Part shown: positions 35,096-45,239 of the stretch, piece by piece | Position numbering within the stretch: the first letter of the stretch is position 1 | Layout: every line of letters starts with the position of its first letter | Assembly (NCBI RefSeq): GCF_041146395.1 | Contig: NC_090984.1 | Coordinates: 86,129,114-86,193,113, forward strand | Length of the DNA stretch: 64,000 bases | DNA from: Eulemur rufifrons | Lineage: Eukaryota > Chordata > Mammalia > Primates > Lemuridae | Reading direction: 5' to 3' | Translations under genes and position numbers: made by a program | The notes under the pieces: generated by a model | Databases searched by the model: none | The model's input: the letters and a program-made list of their open reading frames with translations, nothing else | Told to the model about the DNA's origin: nothing

Positions 35096-35330
35096 CTCAG
35101 CACAGCCGTTACTCGCAAAGACTCTGGAGCCAGTCTGCCTGCGTTCAAATCCCAACTCTGTCACTGAACTGGCTCCGTGACCTTGAACAAGTAGTTAACC
35201 TTTCGGAGCTTCCTTTTTCATTTATAAAATAGGGATGATTATAACACTCACCTTACAGCGTTCTTGTGAGTATTGAATGAGTTACTACATGGAAAGTGCT
35301 TAAACCTGTCCCTGGCACATAGTAAGTTTT
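35096..35330 (+). repeat. MIRb SINE, near full length
   Basis: One of the best-kept MIRs here: 'actctggagccagtctgcctgcgttcaaatcccaactctgtcactgaactggc' retains a recognisable Pol III B-box-like 'gttcaaatccc', followed by 'tgaccttgaacaagtagttaacctttcggagcttcc', 'ataaaatagggatgattataacactcacc' and 'ggaaagtgcttaaacctgtccctggcacatagtaag'. No A-rich tail or terminator suggesting activity. Confidence 0.92.
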
Positions 35331-35428
35331 TTTAAGTATTTAAGCAAAGTGCTAAATAAGTAGATGGAATAGAAAGAGTTGTACTATAGTAGAGTCTCTG
35401 ATGTGTTCATCCCTCTGATTTATTTGCC

Positions 35429-35443
35429 AAAAAAAAAAAAAAA
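35429..35443 (+). repeat. A15 homopolymer
   Basis: An uninterrupted A run, not preceded by a recognised retroposon body. Confidence 0.9.
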
Positions 35444-35600
35444 TCACATGATGATCTATTATCCAAAATTATTTTTAATGATATATCAGGTGACAACTAG
35501 ATTAGGTCCTCTTAAGTTTCCTTTGAAAGCTAAGAATTGAAAACCATGTGACTTGGGAAAGGCATTGTTACCCAGTCATTAGAATCGTTTTCTTTCTCAG

Positions 35601-35780
35601 CACCTGCACCATGTCCCTTAACTTTCTTCTACTTGGTGACCTCAAGGTTTTCAGACCCCTGGAGCATCACAGTGAATTTCTACATGGGAACGTGTGGGCC
35701 CTTCTTTCTTCCAGTGGCAAAGGCAGATTGTGAAATGGATTATTTGTCTGAAGGCAAGGCCACAAGAAGATCAGTTGCAG
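35601..35780 (+). other. Exon-like segment with strong splice signals
   Basis: A pyrimidine-rich tract ending in 'ttttctttctcag' (AG at 35599-35600) and a second, stronger one, 'cccttctttcttccag' (AG at 35713-35714), both lead to a textbook donor, 'ttgcag|gtaagt', at 35775-35786. Possible exons are 35601-35780 (180 bp) or 35715-35780 (66 bp). No long conserved ORF crosses it. Such pairs also arise by chance, and no promoter or polyadenylation site can be tied to it. It could be a lncRNA or cryptic exon, or nothing. Confidence 0.2.
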
Positions 35781-35867
35781 GTAAGTGTGCACCTGGAAGT
35801 CAAAGATCTTCAGATTGATCTCCATAGAACTGTAGATGGCACACCCTTGGGCAGCTTTGTGAGCCAG

Positions 35868-35891
35868 CCGCCCCCCCCGCCCCCCCCCCCC
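35868..35891 (-). repeat. C-rich homopolymer run (G-quadruplex-prone on minus strand)
   Basis: CC G C8 G C12: 22 of 24 bases are C. The complementary strand has G runs of 2, 8 and 12. The exact length may carry assembly error. Confidence 0.85.
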
Positions 35892-36777
35892 ACCACACAC
35901 ACCCCATTCCATCCCCCTGCAGTTGGAGCTCTACTGACGAGATTCTGCCTCTGGGGGTGGCAGCAGCAACCTGGGATCCAGTTCAGTCTTCCCCAGTGGA
36001 AGCAGCTGGAATAACCTGGTTTCTCAGCGGCCTGGAGAGTTCAGATGCCAACAATTTGCCCTACAGTTGGGAGCAGGAGGAGCCAAGACAAGAAGCCACT
36101 TTTCCCAGAACCAGGAAGATGAGCCTACAGAGGGATCCAAAACCAAGAATCATCAAGAGAGCTCCTAAGCTAGGTACTGTCATCGGCTCTCAATGCTGCC
36201 TTTTAAGGGGATTATATTCAGGATTCTTCCTCTCACCTATAAGAAATTAGTTTTGGTTCGTTAGCAAAAACACTGAGATTGGGTTGCTGGTTGCTCTAGG
36301 ATCGGGGCTGGGGGAGAGAAGAGTGTCCAAGACCTTGCTCACAGGGTAGAGCCCCTCTTGCAGTCAGCAAACTTGGGGAGAGCAGCTACAGAGCCCGACG
36401 TGAAGCTGGCTCTTCTGCTGAGCCACTTTGTGTTTCTGGTGTCACCTCCTAGCTTTGCATAAAGCCAAGAGGGGAAAATTGCCTCTGCAGCAGAGGATTC
36501 ATCAGCCTGAACCAAATGGTTGGTGTGAATCAGGGACCTGGCCTTGCCCTCATTCACTCATTGGTATCAAATTCTCATGTACAAGAACCTTCTTTCTGTA
36601 GTGCTTGGAAGTGGGATTTTTAGCTGTGTCCCTACATACATTTTTTTTAAAGCTACAAGTGAATTCAGTCAAATAGCCAGTTATTTATTAAAATGATCAG
36701 TTATTTTAAAAAGGTTTAGATCACAGCTGGCTTGGAAATGTTTCTTTGCTTTCATGAGATGCGCGTGGGAGTGGTGG
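35892..36777. other. Single-copy sequence, nothing firm
   Basis: A GC-moderate stretch with ORFs up to 106 codons that overlap the C run or lie antisense to each other. No family signature. Confidence 0.45.
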
Positions 36778-36803
36778 TACACACACACATACACACACAC
36801 ACA
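36778..36803 (+). repeat. (CA)n microsatellite
   Basis: CA units with one 'ata' interruption. Confidence 0.95.
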
Positions 36804-37079
36804 GCCGGTGGTTGGGACTGCTCTCAGGCTATTAGTTATATTTTGTTCTCCTTTTGGGGGGAGGGAAGGGAAGACATGCATAGAGAATCAAGAAATTTGT
36901 TGAAATTCTATGTAGTTGTGAGAGGATTTGCTATGCCCCAAATGCTTTTTTTTTTAATTTTATAAAAGCATCCTATAATCAAAAGCTAGGATTTAGAAAG
37001 TGATAGGACATTTCCATAGAAAGGGAGAATGAAAAAGGGTGAAAGAAAAGATTAAGAGTTATGCTTTCAAAAGACCCCA

Positions 37080-37560
37080 GGAGATTATTTATAGAAATAG
37101 CATCAAGCGATGAGAACTGACAAAATTATTTTCCAATGTTAGATGGTCTGGTTTCATCGAGGGAACTTTCCATCTGATTAAAAATAATTATTGCTGGCAT
37201 TAAATCCAGTTGGAATCGCCCCACACGATTTATCTTCTATTTCATGCTGCTACCATATGCTTGACATTGTGGTGCGGAAACATTCTCTTTCATTCTGATA
37301 AATAGTACTTTGTAAATATTTAGAGACAGGAGCTCTGGATCACTGAACAGTTCTGACAGGGAACATGTGCAAACGAGCCCGTTATTCATGTTCCTGACAG
37401 AGGCTCTCTTTGAGGTGTAGGACCTAAAAGTGTTTGTGAATCTGAGAATTCCTTTCCCAAAAGGCTTGTTCGGAATTAACAGCAAACGGAGGAGCATGGC
37501 TGGGCACTGTAGCATGAGCTGTGCCTTCCAAAAGTGTACACAGACGTTGGAGTGAAACAT
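37080..37560. promoter_or_regulatory. Candidate conserved non-coding block
   Basis: About 480 bp of repeat-free sequence with homeodomain-like cores ('gattaaaaataattattgctgg' at about 37177-37197), several retained CpGs and GC content near 42%. The 107-codon minus-strand ORF inside shows no domain. It may be an enhancer. Inference only. Confidence 0.22.
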
Positions 37561-37629
37561 TTTGCTGTCTGGCTTGTGCTCTGTAAGTTGATAAACTGCT
37601 CTATTTATTATATCAGCTTTTCCTGGAAC

Positions 37630-38022
37630 ACTTGATTCAAGAAAGAAACCATACCTAATGTGACCTTATTTGGAAATAGGGTTTTCATGAAGGTAATCAA
37701 GTTAAAATGAGGCCACTAGGGCAGGCCCTAATCCAATATGGGTGGTGTCCTTTTAAAACGGAAATCTGGACATCGACACTTGGAGAGGGAAGGGGGTGTG
37801 AAGAGATGAAGACAACTATCCGCAAGTGAGAAGACCGCCATCTACAAGCCAAGGAGAAAGCCCTGGAACAGACCCTCCCCTCATGGCCCTCATAAGGAAC
37901 CAATCCTGCCAACACCTCGACTTCAGACTTTCAGGCTCCAGCACTGTGAGACAATAAATTTCTGTTGTTTAAGCCACGTAGTTTGTGGTATTTTGTTACA
38001 GCGGCCTTAGAAAACTGATAGA
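37630..38022 (+). mobile_element. MLT1-type MaLR LTR
   Basis: 'gtgaccttatttggaaatagggttttcatgaaggtaatcaagttaaaatgaggccactagggcaggccctaatccaatatg', 'gactttcaggctccagcactgtgagacaataaatttctgttgtttaagccacgtagtttgtgg' and the end 'ttacagcggccttagaaaactgata' follow the MLT1 LTR, including its AATAAA signal near 37953. No internal region adjoins. Confidence 0.9.
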
Positions 38023-38039
38023 GAAAGACACCATACCCA

Positions 38040-38600
38040 GCTCTCTTTGGAGATTTCTATTTGGGGAATTTCAGTCCCCTAGAAGAGAGGGGACTTTCAC
38101 TCCACTCTCCAGGAGGAAGCTGCCTGGAGGAATCCTTGCGCCATCTCCCCTCCTGTGAGGAGTGGATCATCGGATCACTGACATTGGGACATGGGTCACT
38201 GATTGTGTGTGGAACAGTCCTGCCCTCTCGGGGACTGTCAGACCTCAAACTCAGCCTACTCTTTTCTCCACTCCTGCTTCCTTGTGGCGAACCGTCCAAT
38301 CCAGGCTGCGCGTTCCCTGCACGGGGGCCGCCGTCCGTCTCCAGGGCTTGACTGGGGCTCCATTCAGGGAAAGCAGTAAGAAGTCCCTGGACAGTCTCCC
38401 GCTCAGTGGCTCTCTGCTCAGCACCTGCAGTGTCAGAGTTAGCAGTTAGGTGTCTGTTGTCTCAAGCCCCTGTGAGAATCCTCTGTTGGCTGGGACTCCA
38501 GTACCCTGAATAAACGCCTTTGAGTTGATCTCATTTGCATATTAAGTTGTGGAGGTCCCTGACTCTTCTGGGGACTCTGATCGGGCCATGGTGCTCATGC
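38040..38600 (+). repeat. Unassigned LTR-like repeat
   Basis: Dense in 'cctctcggggactgtcag', an AATAAA-like 'ccctgaataaacgcc' near 38506 and 'gtggaggtccctgactcttctggggactctg' at the 3' end. This layout resembles a class I ERV LTR (promoter, polyadenylation signal, short U5), but I cannot name the family, and neither boundary shows a clear duplication. Confidence 0.35.
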
Positions 38601-38622
38601 TGCTTGTTTATGTGTGGGATCA

Positions 38623-38632
38623 CCCCCCCCCC
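38623..38632 (+). repeat. C10 homopolymer
   Basis: An uninterrupted C run. Confidence 0.9.
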
Positions 38633-38959
38633 ATTGGATTTTTAGAGGAATATTAAAGAATAGTAATTGCAATATTCCATTACCATTAGATTCAAGTTGG
38701 AATGTTCTGCTCATGCCATTTATGGGTATCTGACATCTCCCTCAAAATGAGGAAATTTGCCGCAGTGGCATTTCTTCTGTGAAGCTGATGATGCTTTAAG
38801 AAGCCTATAGAAAATCATGCTCTGATATTTCTAGATCATTTCCAGTAGACCTTGTTTTTCCTTTTAAAAGATACCTCGTCTGACCCATGGAGATTCTGAC
38901 CCTATTCTGAAGTCTGCAGCTTTAAATCTAGCAGCTGTCAGGAGCAAGACTGAACATTT

Positions 38960-39834
38960 TCGGACGCTGTATGTGGAAAAACAATTCAAACTGTTTTGCC
39001 TCAGCTGTCACGCCACAACAACAATCCACACAGAAGACTTCCGTGACCAAATGTACGGGAGGCTTCCTCACTAACAAGTGAGCAACCCATTCTGCAGCGG
39101 ACACCAGCAGGGTGTCCCAATTCAATTCTGACACTATTTATCTGGAGAGAGTGTCAGATCTCACAGGTTGAGGGCTCAGTCCCCGAGACTGCTCCCCCAA
39201 TTTATGATGTCAGGCACAAGCTCTAGATCAGTTTGACTGCAATTCTGACCAACTGGCTATAGATCAGGGTTCCCACAACCTGCTCCTTGGGTGTGATTAA
39301 TTTACTAGGGTGGCTGACAGAACTCAGGGAAATACTTACCTTTATCAGTTTATTACAAAGGATATTTTAAAGGATGCAAATAAACAGCCAGATGAAGAGA
39401 TACAGGGTGAGGCCTGGAAGGGTCCCAAGTACAGGTGCTTCTGTCCCCATGGAATGAGGTGCACCACCCTCCTGGCACATGGGTGAGTTCTTGTTCATCT
39501 CCGTGTGTGCCTCCATGTGTTCAGCTGTCCAGAAGGCCTCCGAATCGTGTCTTCTTTGGTTTCATGGAGGCTTCATTACTAGGCACAGTTGATTAAATCA
39601 TTGGCCATTGGTAATCAGGCAATCTTTGGAGTCTGGGGTTGAAAGTCCCAACCTTCTAATCATGCCTCCATCTTTCCTGTGACCAGCCCCCATCTTGAAG
39701 CAACCCTGGGGCTGCCAGCCATCAGTCAACTCATAGCACACAAGAAGACATCACTTTGGAGAGTCTAAGGATTTTAGGAGTTGTATGTCAAGAAACAGGG
39801 TTGGAAGACCAACTATATATTTCACAATATCACA
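38960..39834 (-). mobile_element. LTR-type retroelement (antisense), family unassigned
   Basis: On the minus strand it opens with TG at 39834, reads 'tcctaaaatccttagactctccaaagtgatgtcttcttgtgtgct', 'tgactgatggctggcagccccagggttg', 'gatttaatcaactgtgcctagtaatgaagcctcc', a polyadenylation-like 'tttgtaataaactg', then 'tatttccctgagttctgtcagccaccc' and 'tgtgagatctgacactctctcc'. I recognise this as a common mammalian LTR but cannot name it. No coding region. Confidence 0.6.
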
Positions 39835-39972
39835 GACACTAATTTATATCTTACCTGCTTATTACTAAAAAATCATTTATCTGTTTTGAATACATCTTCC
39901 TAAATATTTGCTATGAGTAATTTATCAGGGCGAAAGAGTCTTTCTACTCAGGGACTGGTAGCTCTTTGATAC

Positions 39973-40039
39973 AAAAAAGGAATTGTTCCCTGGTTGTCTA
40001 GTGGCTAGGATTCGGCGCTTTCAAAAAAGGAATTGTTCC
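39973..40039 (+). repeat. Target-site duplication around tRNA-half insertion
   Basis: AAAAAAGGAATTGTTCC (17 bp) occurs at 39973-39989 and exactly at 40023-40039. The duplication begins with an A run, as expected when the L1 endonuclease nicks the opposite strand at TTTT/A. The last three bases of the left copy (TCC) coincide with the first three bases of the tRNA. Confidence 0.9.
39987..40022 (+). pseudogene. Retroposed 5' half of tRNA-Glu (UUC)
   Basis: Thirty-six bases from 'tccctggttgtctagtgg' to 'ttcggcgctttc' match the 5' half of mammalian nuclear tRNA-Glu (UUC) as I recall it, with one difference (T for G at tRNA position 9). The copy starts at tRNA base 1, retains the acceptor 5' strand, D arm and anticodon 5' stem, and stops at the last anticodon base (position 36). 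The D-arm A-box region is present. The T arm, B box and 3' acceptor strand are missing, so it cannot be a working gene. There is no CCA and no separate poly(A) tail. Confidence 0.85.
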
Positions 40040-41084
40040 AAAAATGTCAATTGTCATTACAAAGAGCAAGAGGAAAAAATAGGATAAAAATATAAGGCAA
40101 GGAAGTAAATTAATTGTTATTAAAATGCCCAGAAAAATATGCTTTAAAAAGTTAAAGAGCCTGCTTTCCTTGCTCTCCTGAAACTGTGGGCCAGAGCCCA
40201 AGCCATGCTATCAGAAAGAGGGAGCAGGGGGTGACGGACAGAAAGGAGGAGATTAAAAAAATGAATATTCGCAGAGTTTTGTGACACAGAGAAAAAGAAG
40301 TAGAGGAAATTATGGGTCTGCATATATTTTCTTCTGATTAAACATGCACAGATAAAATTAAATACCAGAGATTTTCTAAATAGTCACAAATTCCTATAGC
40401 TAAAGAGTAGTCTTAACAGTATTTTAAAATAGCACTTATATAGAGTATGGGTTTGTGATTCTTTACCGTTTATCAAATAAAAAATACTTCAGATAGAAAA
40501 TTTGGGTTTTATAGGCTATGCAGCCAGCTGAAACGGGTTAACACGTCCTTCGTGGAAACAATGGGTGATTTAGAAAAGAGCAGATTCAGCATTTTTCACT
40601 AACTGGCGAGAAGGAAAAGTTGTTTAACTTTGAGGAACAAAAAGGACACATGCATGAGGCTTCAGTCCAAAGTTGTTGTTCAAGGGCATGTGATGCATTT
40701 CAGATGCGTGTGAGGCATTTCCTGGGTTTAACCACGATGGGCTATGAGAAGCCCGGAGGATTCTGGAGGAGCCCGTGTTCACCCTGATTCCCTTTGCAGA
40801 ATATGACAAAGAAAGACGTGACCATGGAGGAGGTGCAGCCACTTCTCCCATCAGTGAGGCCAGAAGAGAACATCCCAGGAGAACAAAGAGTTAATGCACA
40901 ATGAAGGATTAAACCTGCAGCTCTAGAGTAAATTAATCTGGTAACTTGTGGACAAGTGTTGGAGACTCTGGAAAACAGACAGGGACAGTCCTTGCTGAGA
41001 GCTTCAGGGCCTTCTCAAAGACATGTTTATTAACAGGTGCCTTTAGTGCTTTTGAGAAGTTACTTGGTACCTAGGTGCCCCATC
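40040..41084. other. Single-copy sequence, nothing recognised
   Basis: No repeat family identified. No ORF with recognisable content. Confidence 0.45.
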
Positions 41085-41300
41085 CCCTGGGAATTATAAG
41101 TCCCACCTCTGTGTCTTTGCACTTGCTACTGGAATGTTGCCCTTCCCTCCTTTCTACCTTTCTCAAGTTTATTGAATCTTCAAGAATTCTATTAAATCTT
41201 TTTTTTTTCCATGAAATTTCTTGACATGCCCAGGCAGTGGTGATTTTTCTCAGCAATAAGACTTAGCATTTTATTTACATTGCCTATAGCTGTTATGAAT
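41085..41300 (+). repeat. L2 LINE fragment
   Basis: 'gtgtctttgcacttgctactggaatgttgcccttccctcc' is the sense L2 'ctttgcacttgctgttccctctgcctggaatgctcttccc' block. The rest is diverged. Confidence 0.7.
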
Positions 41301-41959
41301 TTTGCCTCACTACAAGACTGGGTTGACCAAAACAAAACAAAAAAAATACCATCACTGTGTCATGACTCTATCCCAATGCTAGGATGCCATCACTTTATTT
41401 TTTATATCAAATTTAAAGACTCAAAAGCCCCACTGGACAGGATAAAAACCATCAATCTCAGCTCTTATTGGGGCTCCCCACCCACCCATTACACAAAGTC
41501 CCCAGCGATTAATCCAGCATTGTCTCTCCTTTTGTCCTCACTGGGTGCTGCTGAGATGCTCCTTGTCCAAGCCCATGTGGTCCTTTGCTAGCAGTCAGTT
41601 CTGCCTTCTATGCCACCTGAGGCATAGGGGTCTCTAAAAGGGATGGGGGCTCTAGAGTCCAGGACACAGACTTCCCTAGGAACACTACTCTGCCATTTTC
41701 CTCGTAGGTTTGGCAACCCCCATGGAGTACTATAAGGGTTAAGGCTGGAAAACCCTAGACTCTCTGAAAAGCTCAACCCTAATCTGGTCTTAAGGAATCT
41801 TCTACACCCTGGCTTCCCATGTCATTTCCACCTCTACCACTCCACACACTTCCCAGTAAACCCTCCTCTTCCTGGTGAATCCCAAGTGACTATCATTCAA
41901 TGAGTCTTTGGAAATACTCCTGAGGATGGAATTGGGGGCAGGATAGCTGACATTGGTCA
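41301..41959. other. Single-copy sequence, possibly diverged L2
   Basis: Nothing firm. It lies between two sense L2 pieces and may be older L2-derived sequence. Confidence 0.35.
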
Positions 41960-42155
41960 GTTTTCTCTTACCTATTTATCCACCTGTATTCTTCTATGAC
42001 ATTTGCCATATAGAACTTTATGGTTATTGCTTATTACTTTCTCAAGTTCAATGTCTAATCTGCCCAACTAGATTATGAATTTCTGCAGACAGTGACCATA
42101 CTTCAAAAGTCTTTATATCCCTTATGCTGCCAGGAATACAATGATTTATTTTCAT
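41960..42155 (+). repeat. L2 LINE 3' region
   Basis: 'tatttatccacctgtattcttctatgacatttgcc' and 'ctagattatgaatttctgcagacagtgaccata...ccttatgctgccaggaatacaatg' follow the sense L2 3' UTR. Confidence 0.6.
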
Positions 42156-42249
42156 TGACAGAGGAAGAAAAGCAGTTGGCTAGATTTTTTGTTTTGTTTT
42201 TTATTCAGTCCATTCTGCCGGAAGTCAGGTTTTCTTGTAGTGCCTTTTT

Positions 42250-42530
42250 GTTGTTTTTTTAGTCAGTATTTTTTAATTTAATCTTTTAAATTGACAATAA
42301 TTGTACATGTGGCACATAGTGATGTTTTAATACATATAATGTGTAGTGATCAGATTAGAGTAATTAGCATATCCATCATCTCAAACATTTATCATTTCTT
42401 TGCATTGAGAACAGTCAATATTCTCCTAGCTATTTGAAACTATATAATGTATTATTGTTAACTATAGTCAATCTATAGTAGTATAGAACACTAGACTATA
42501 TCACTCTGTATGCACCCGTGTCTCATCTGT
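42250..42530 (-). mobile_element. L1PB-type LINE 3' UTR (antisense)
   Basis: 'aatttaatcttttaaattgacaataattgtacatgtggcacatagtgatgttttaatacat', 'agtgatcagattagagtaattagcatatccatcatctcaaacatttatcatttctttgcattgagaac' and 'gctatttgaaactatataatgtattattgttaactatagtcaat' match the antisense 3' UTR of primate L1PB/L1MA closely. 5' truncated. Among the least diverged repeats here and the best single clue to a primate. Confidence 0.87.
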
Positions 42531-42544
42531 AGGGGAATTTTTAA

Positions 42545-42712
42545 AGGAAAAAGAGATTTGCTATGTCCTCTCAATGCTATTTATCTTTCAGGACCTGGTT
42601 CAAACACATTCCTTTTATTAATCTTTCTCTGATTTCTCAATATGAGTAATATTTCTTTTCTATGAACACCCAAAATATTTTAGCCCTTTTTTCTTTTTGT
42701 CTGTCCCAGATA
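42545..42712 (+). repeat. Possible L2/L3 LINE fragment
   Basis: 'atctttcaggacctggttcaaacacattccttttattaatctttctctgatttctc' resembles the sense L2 'ttcaggtctcagctcaaatgtcacctcctcagagaggccttccctga' block at low identity. Confidence 0.4.
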
Positions 42713-42721
42713 TTGAAGAGG

Positions 42722-42960
42722 TGGGAGTGAAGTGGCTAAGAGCACAGCTTCTGGAGCCAAATGACTTGAGTCCAAAATCTGGCTATGCTCCTTTCTAAGT
42801 TGGAGACTTTGGTCAGGTTTCCGAATTTGGAAAATAATGATTACAATTAGAACAACAACTAGTACCTCTCTCATACAAGAATTACATGAGTTTGTACACA
42901 GAAATCATGTGGCACAGAGTAGGTGTTCAATATGTCTTAACTATTCATATATGCTGACTT
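42722..42960 (+). repeat. MIR SINE, near full length
   Basis: 'gaagtggctaagagcacagcttctggagccaaatgacttgagtccaaaatctgg' through 'agtacctctctcatacaagaattacatgagtttgtacacagaaatcatgtggcacagagtaggtgttcaata' spans sense MIR from 5' to 3' end. Confidence 0.88.
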
Positions 42961-43514
42961 GACTAATGGTATTTTACTGTTAATTTAGACATTCCTAATC
43001 ACAACAGTAAAATGATAATAACTTGGAGTACATAGAAAGAAAAGAGATGTATACTAATAAAAATGAATTTTTAAAATAAATCACTGACAGAACTAAACGG
43101 ATAATGTGTTTCCTAAACAAGACCCTTTGGTGGTCTGCTTTAAAGAAGAAAACAATCCGAAGCTAGCATATCAACTTTGCAGAGTGCTTCTAAAGTGCCT
43201 GAGTGTTGACAACAATTTGCTCTCTCTAGCGTTTGAGACACTTAATCTACTTTAAGCAATGTTTGCCAGATATATGCACAACGTTTTACAAGCCAAATAA
43301 ATAAGGGTGTGGTTGTCCATTTAACAAAAGAAGTCACTATATTATTTTAAACGTGCCCAGTTACATGGTGTCTAATGGATGAGAAATACTAACTTGGTCC
43401 AAATCAATGAGATTTTCCAACTTTGTGATTATTTATCTAAATATACCAAACACAAATGACCTAGAATACTTGTAGGAACCAAGTTATGCTCATATTTTGC
43501 TTTCCAAAGGGTGT
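42961..43514. other. Single-copy sequence, AT-rich
   Basis: No repeat or gene recognised. Confidence 0.45.
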
Positions 43515-43960
43515 TAGAGATGTGGCTTAGTTTGGGTTTTCTTGGGAATACACTTTGTCGTGGAGATTTGATTGCAGGAGGTTTACTGGGGAGTGCTCTG
43601 AAGAACAACACCCGTCAGGAAATGAGGCAAGCAGGATTGGGCAGGGGAGATGAACAATGATACAGTTGCAACTGCGGTTTCTTTTGATCCCCTGGGGAGC
43701 TCTGGAGCTTGGATGGCCCTTCCGAGGTACCCAAAATTGACGCAAAGGTCTGAACCATTGTAGAACCACCACTACCCACACTGACACTCATGCCCCTCCC
43801 CCCACATACACACTGACCAGCCTGGGGAGGGAGGAGGCATAACACCAGGTGAAGTAGCTCTCTTCAGCTGTTGGCAATTTCTAAAGGGTAACTTACCTGT
43901 GAGCCTTCAGCAGCCAACACTCTAGGAAGCTGAGGGAACGAGTGACTGGATTCTAAAAGC
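43515..43960 (-). repeat. Unassigned interspersed repeat
   Basis: 'tgggttttcttgggaatacactttgtcgtggagatttgattgcaggaggtttactggggagtgctctgaagaacaacacc' and 'tcttttgatcccctggggagctctggagcttgg' match a common mammalian repeat I cannot name. Strand is arbitrary. The three ORFs of 60-86 codons inside have no family signature. Confidence 0.45.
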
Positions 43961-44058
43961 AGCACCACAGCATCTGCTACACCACACAAAAGAGACAATA
44001 GTTCATACTGCTTGACTTTAACGTTCTGGTTCATAAAGCAGGTGACATAGACTTATTA

Positions 44059-44429
44059 CAGATTTTCCTCGAATTACAATAGGGTTATGTCCTGATAAGA
44101 CCATCATAAGTTGAAAATATTGTAAATTGAAAATGCATTTAATGCACCTAACCTACTGACCATCACAGCTTAGGCAAGCCTACCTTAAATGTGCTCAGAA
44201 CACTTACATTAGCCTACAGTTGGGCAAAATCATCTAACATAAAGCCTATTTTACAATAAAGTGTTGAGTTTCTCATGTGATTTATTGAATGCTGTACTGA
44301 AAGTGAAGAACAGAATGGTCATATGGGAACTCGAAGTATGGTTTCTACTGAATGTGAAATGTGAACATATTATTTTCACACCATCATAAAGCCGAAAAAT
44401 CTGAGTTGAACTAAGTCGGGGAACATCTG
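44059..44429 (+). mobile_element. Tigger/pogo-type MITE, TA-flanked
   Basis: The left end 'cagattttcctcgaattac' and the right end (complement 'cagatgttccccgacttag') are imperfect inverted repeats. TA dinucleotides flank both sides (44057-44058, 44430-44431). The interior 'ttgtaaattgaaaatgcatttaatgcacctaacctac' and 'gttgggcaaaatcatctaacataaagcctattttacaataaagtgttgag' match a non-autonomous Tigger family whose number I cannot fix. Structurally complete at 371 bp, but no transposase. Confidence 0.82.
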
Positions 44430-44431
44430 TA

Positions 44432-45239
44432 GTGGATCCTAATTTCAGTACTGAACAAGTTACCTATGAATTAATTGCCCATGGTTCTTATGTAGAAATT
44501 GGAGATGCTATATAAGAAGTGGCCAGGATGAAAGAAGAGTCACCTAGACCCATTTTAAATTGGATATAAGCCCCTTATCAAGGCTTATACTGCTTTAATG
44601 AATCAGGTTCCCAATCCTTGTGATTTTTTCCCCCTAAGGTGAAAAGAATAGCCCATCCATCCCTTGCCTATTGAATTTCTGTTGCTTCTTCACGCGCAAG
44701 AAAGAGGGAGTCAATCTGGCAATTATATGGAGAATGAAACTTATGGGATTTTCTTCCTTGCCATCAACTGTATACTGAAAATGAGAAAAATGGAAGGATT
44801 TGGCTTCCATATTGAAACTTGTGCACATCTTACTCCCTCAAGGTGTCATAATGCAGTGCATTTGTTTCAAATCTGATTAAAACCCAGGAGTAAACAATGT
44901 GTATTAATTGATCAATGCATTTAGGTGAGTAATAATAAATTTGAGTCCCTAGATTGATTTTTCTGAGTAAGCCCATAAAGTGAGTAAACTTTGCATTATT
45001 TATAACTAGTCATCCAATGTCATGCTTAAGTCAACAGAACTAGTGTGTGCTGTCTGTCTCTTCAGGGAAAGTAGCAGGTTTATTTGGAAGAAATCAGGTT
45101 TTTATATAGCATCTGAGTCTTTACTCCAAGCCTTTCAAAACTTAACAGAAGAGTCGCCCAGAGCTTTCTGTCTTCTTGCTTGTATGGTGAGTAGATGTAT
45201 GTACAAGGAAAGACAGTCCATCTGTAACCTTAGAGAGAA
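44432..45239. other. Single-copy sequence, nothing firm
   Basis: No repeat recognised. ORFs of 64-70 codons occur on both strands. Confidence 0.45.

Noticed and set aside
39987..40022. A functional tRNA-Glu gene
   Set aside because: Only the 5' half is present. The T arm, B box and 3' acceptor strand are missing, so no cloverleaf can form.
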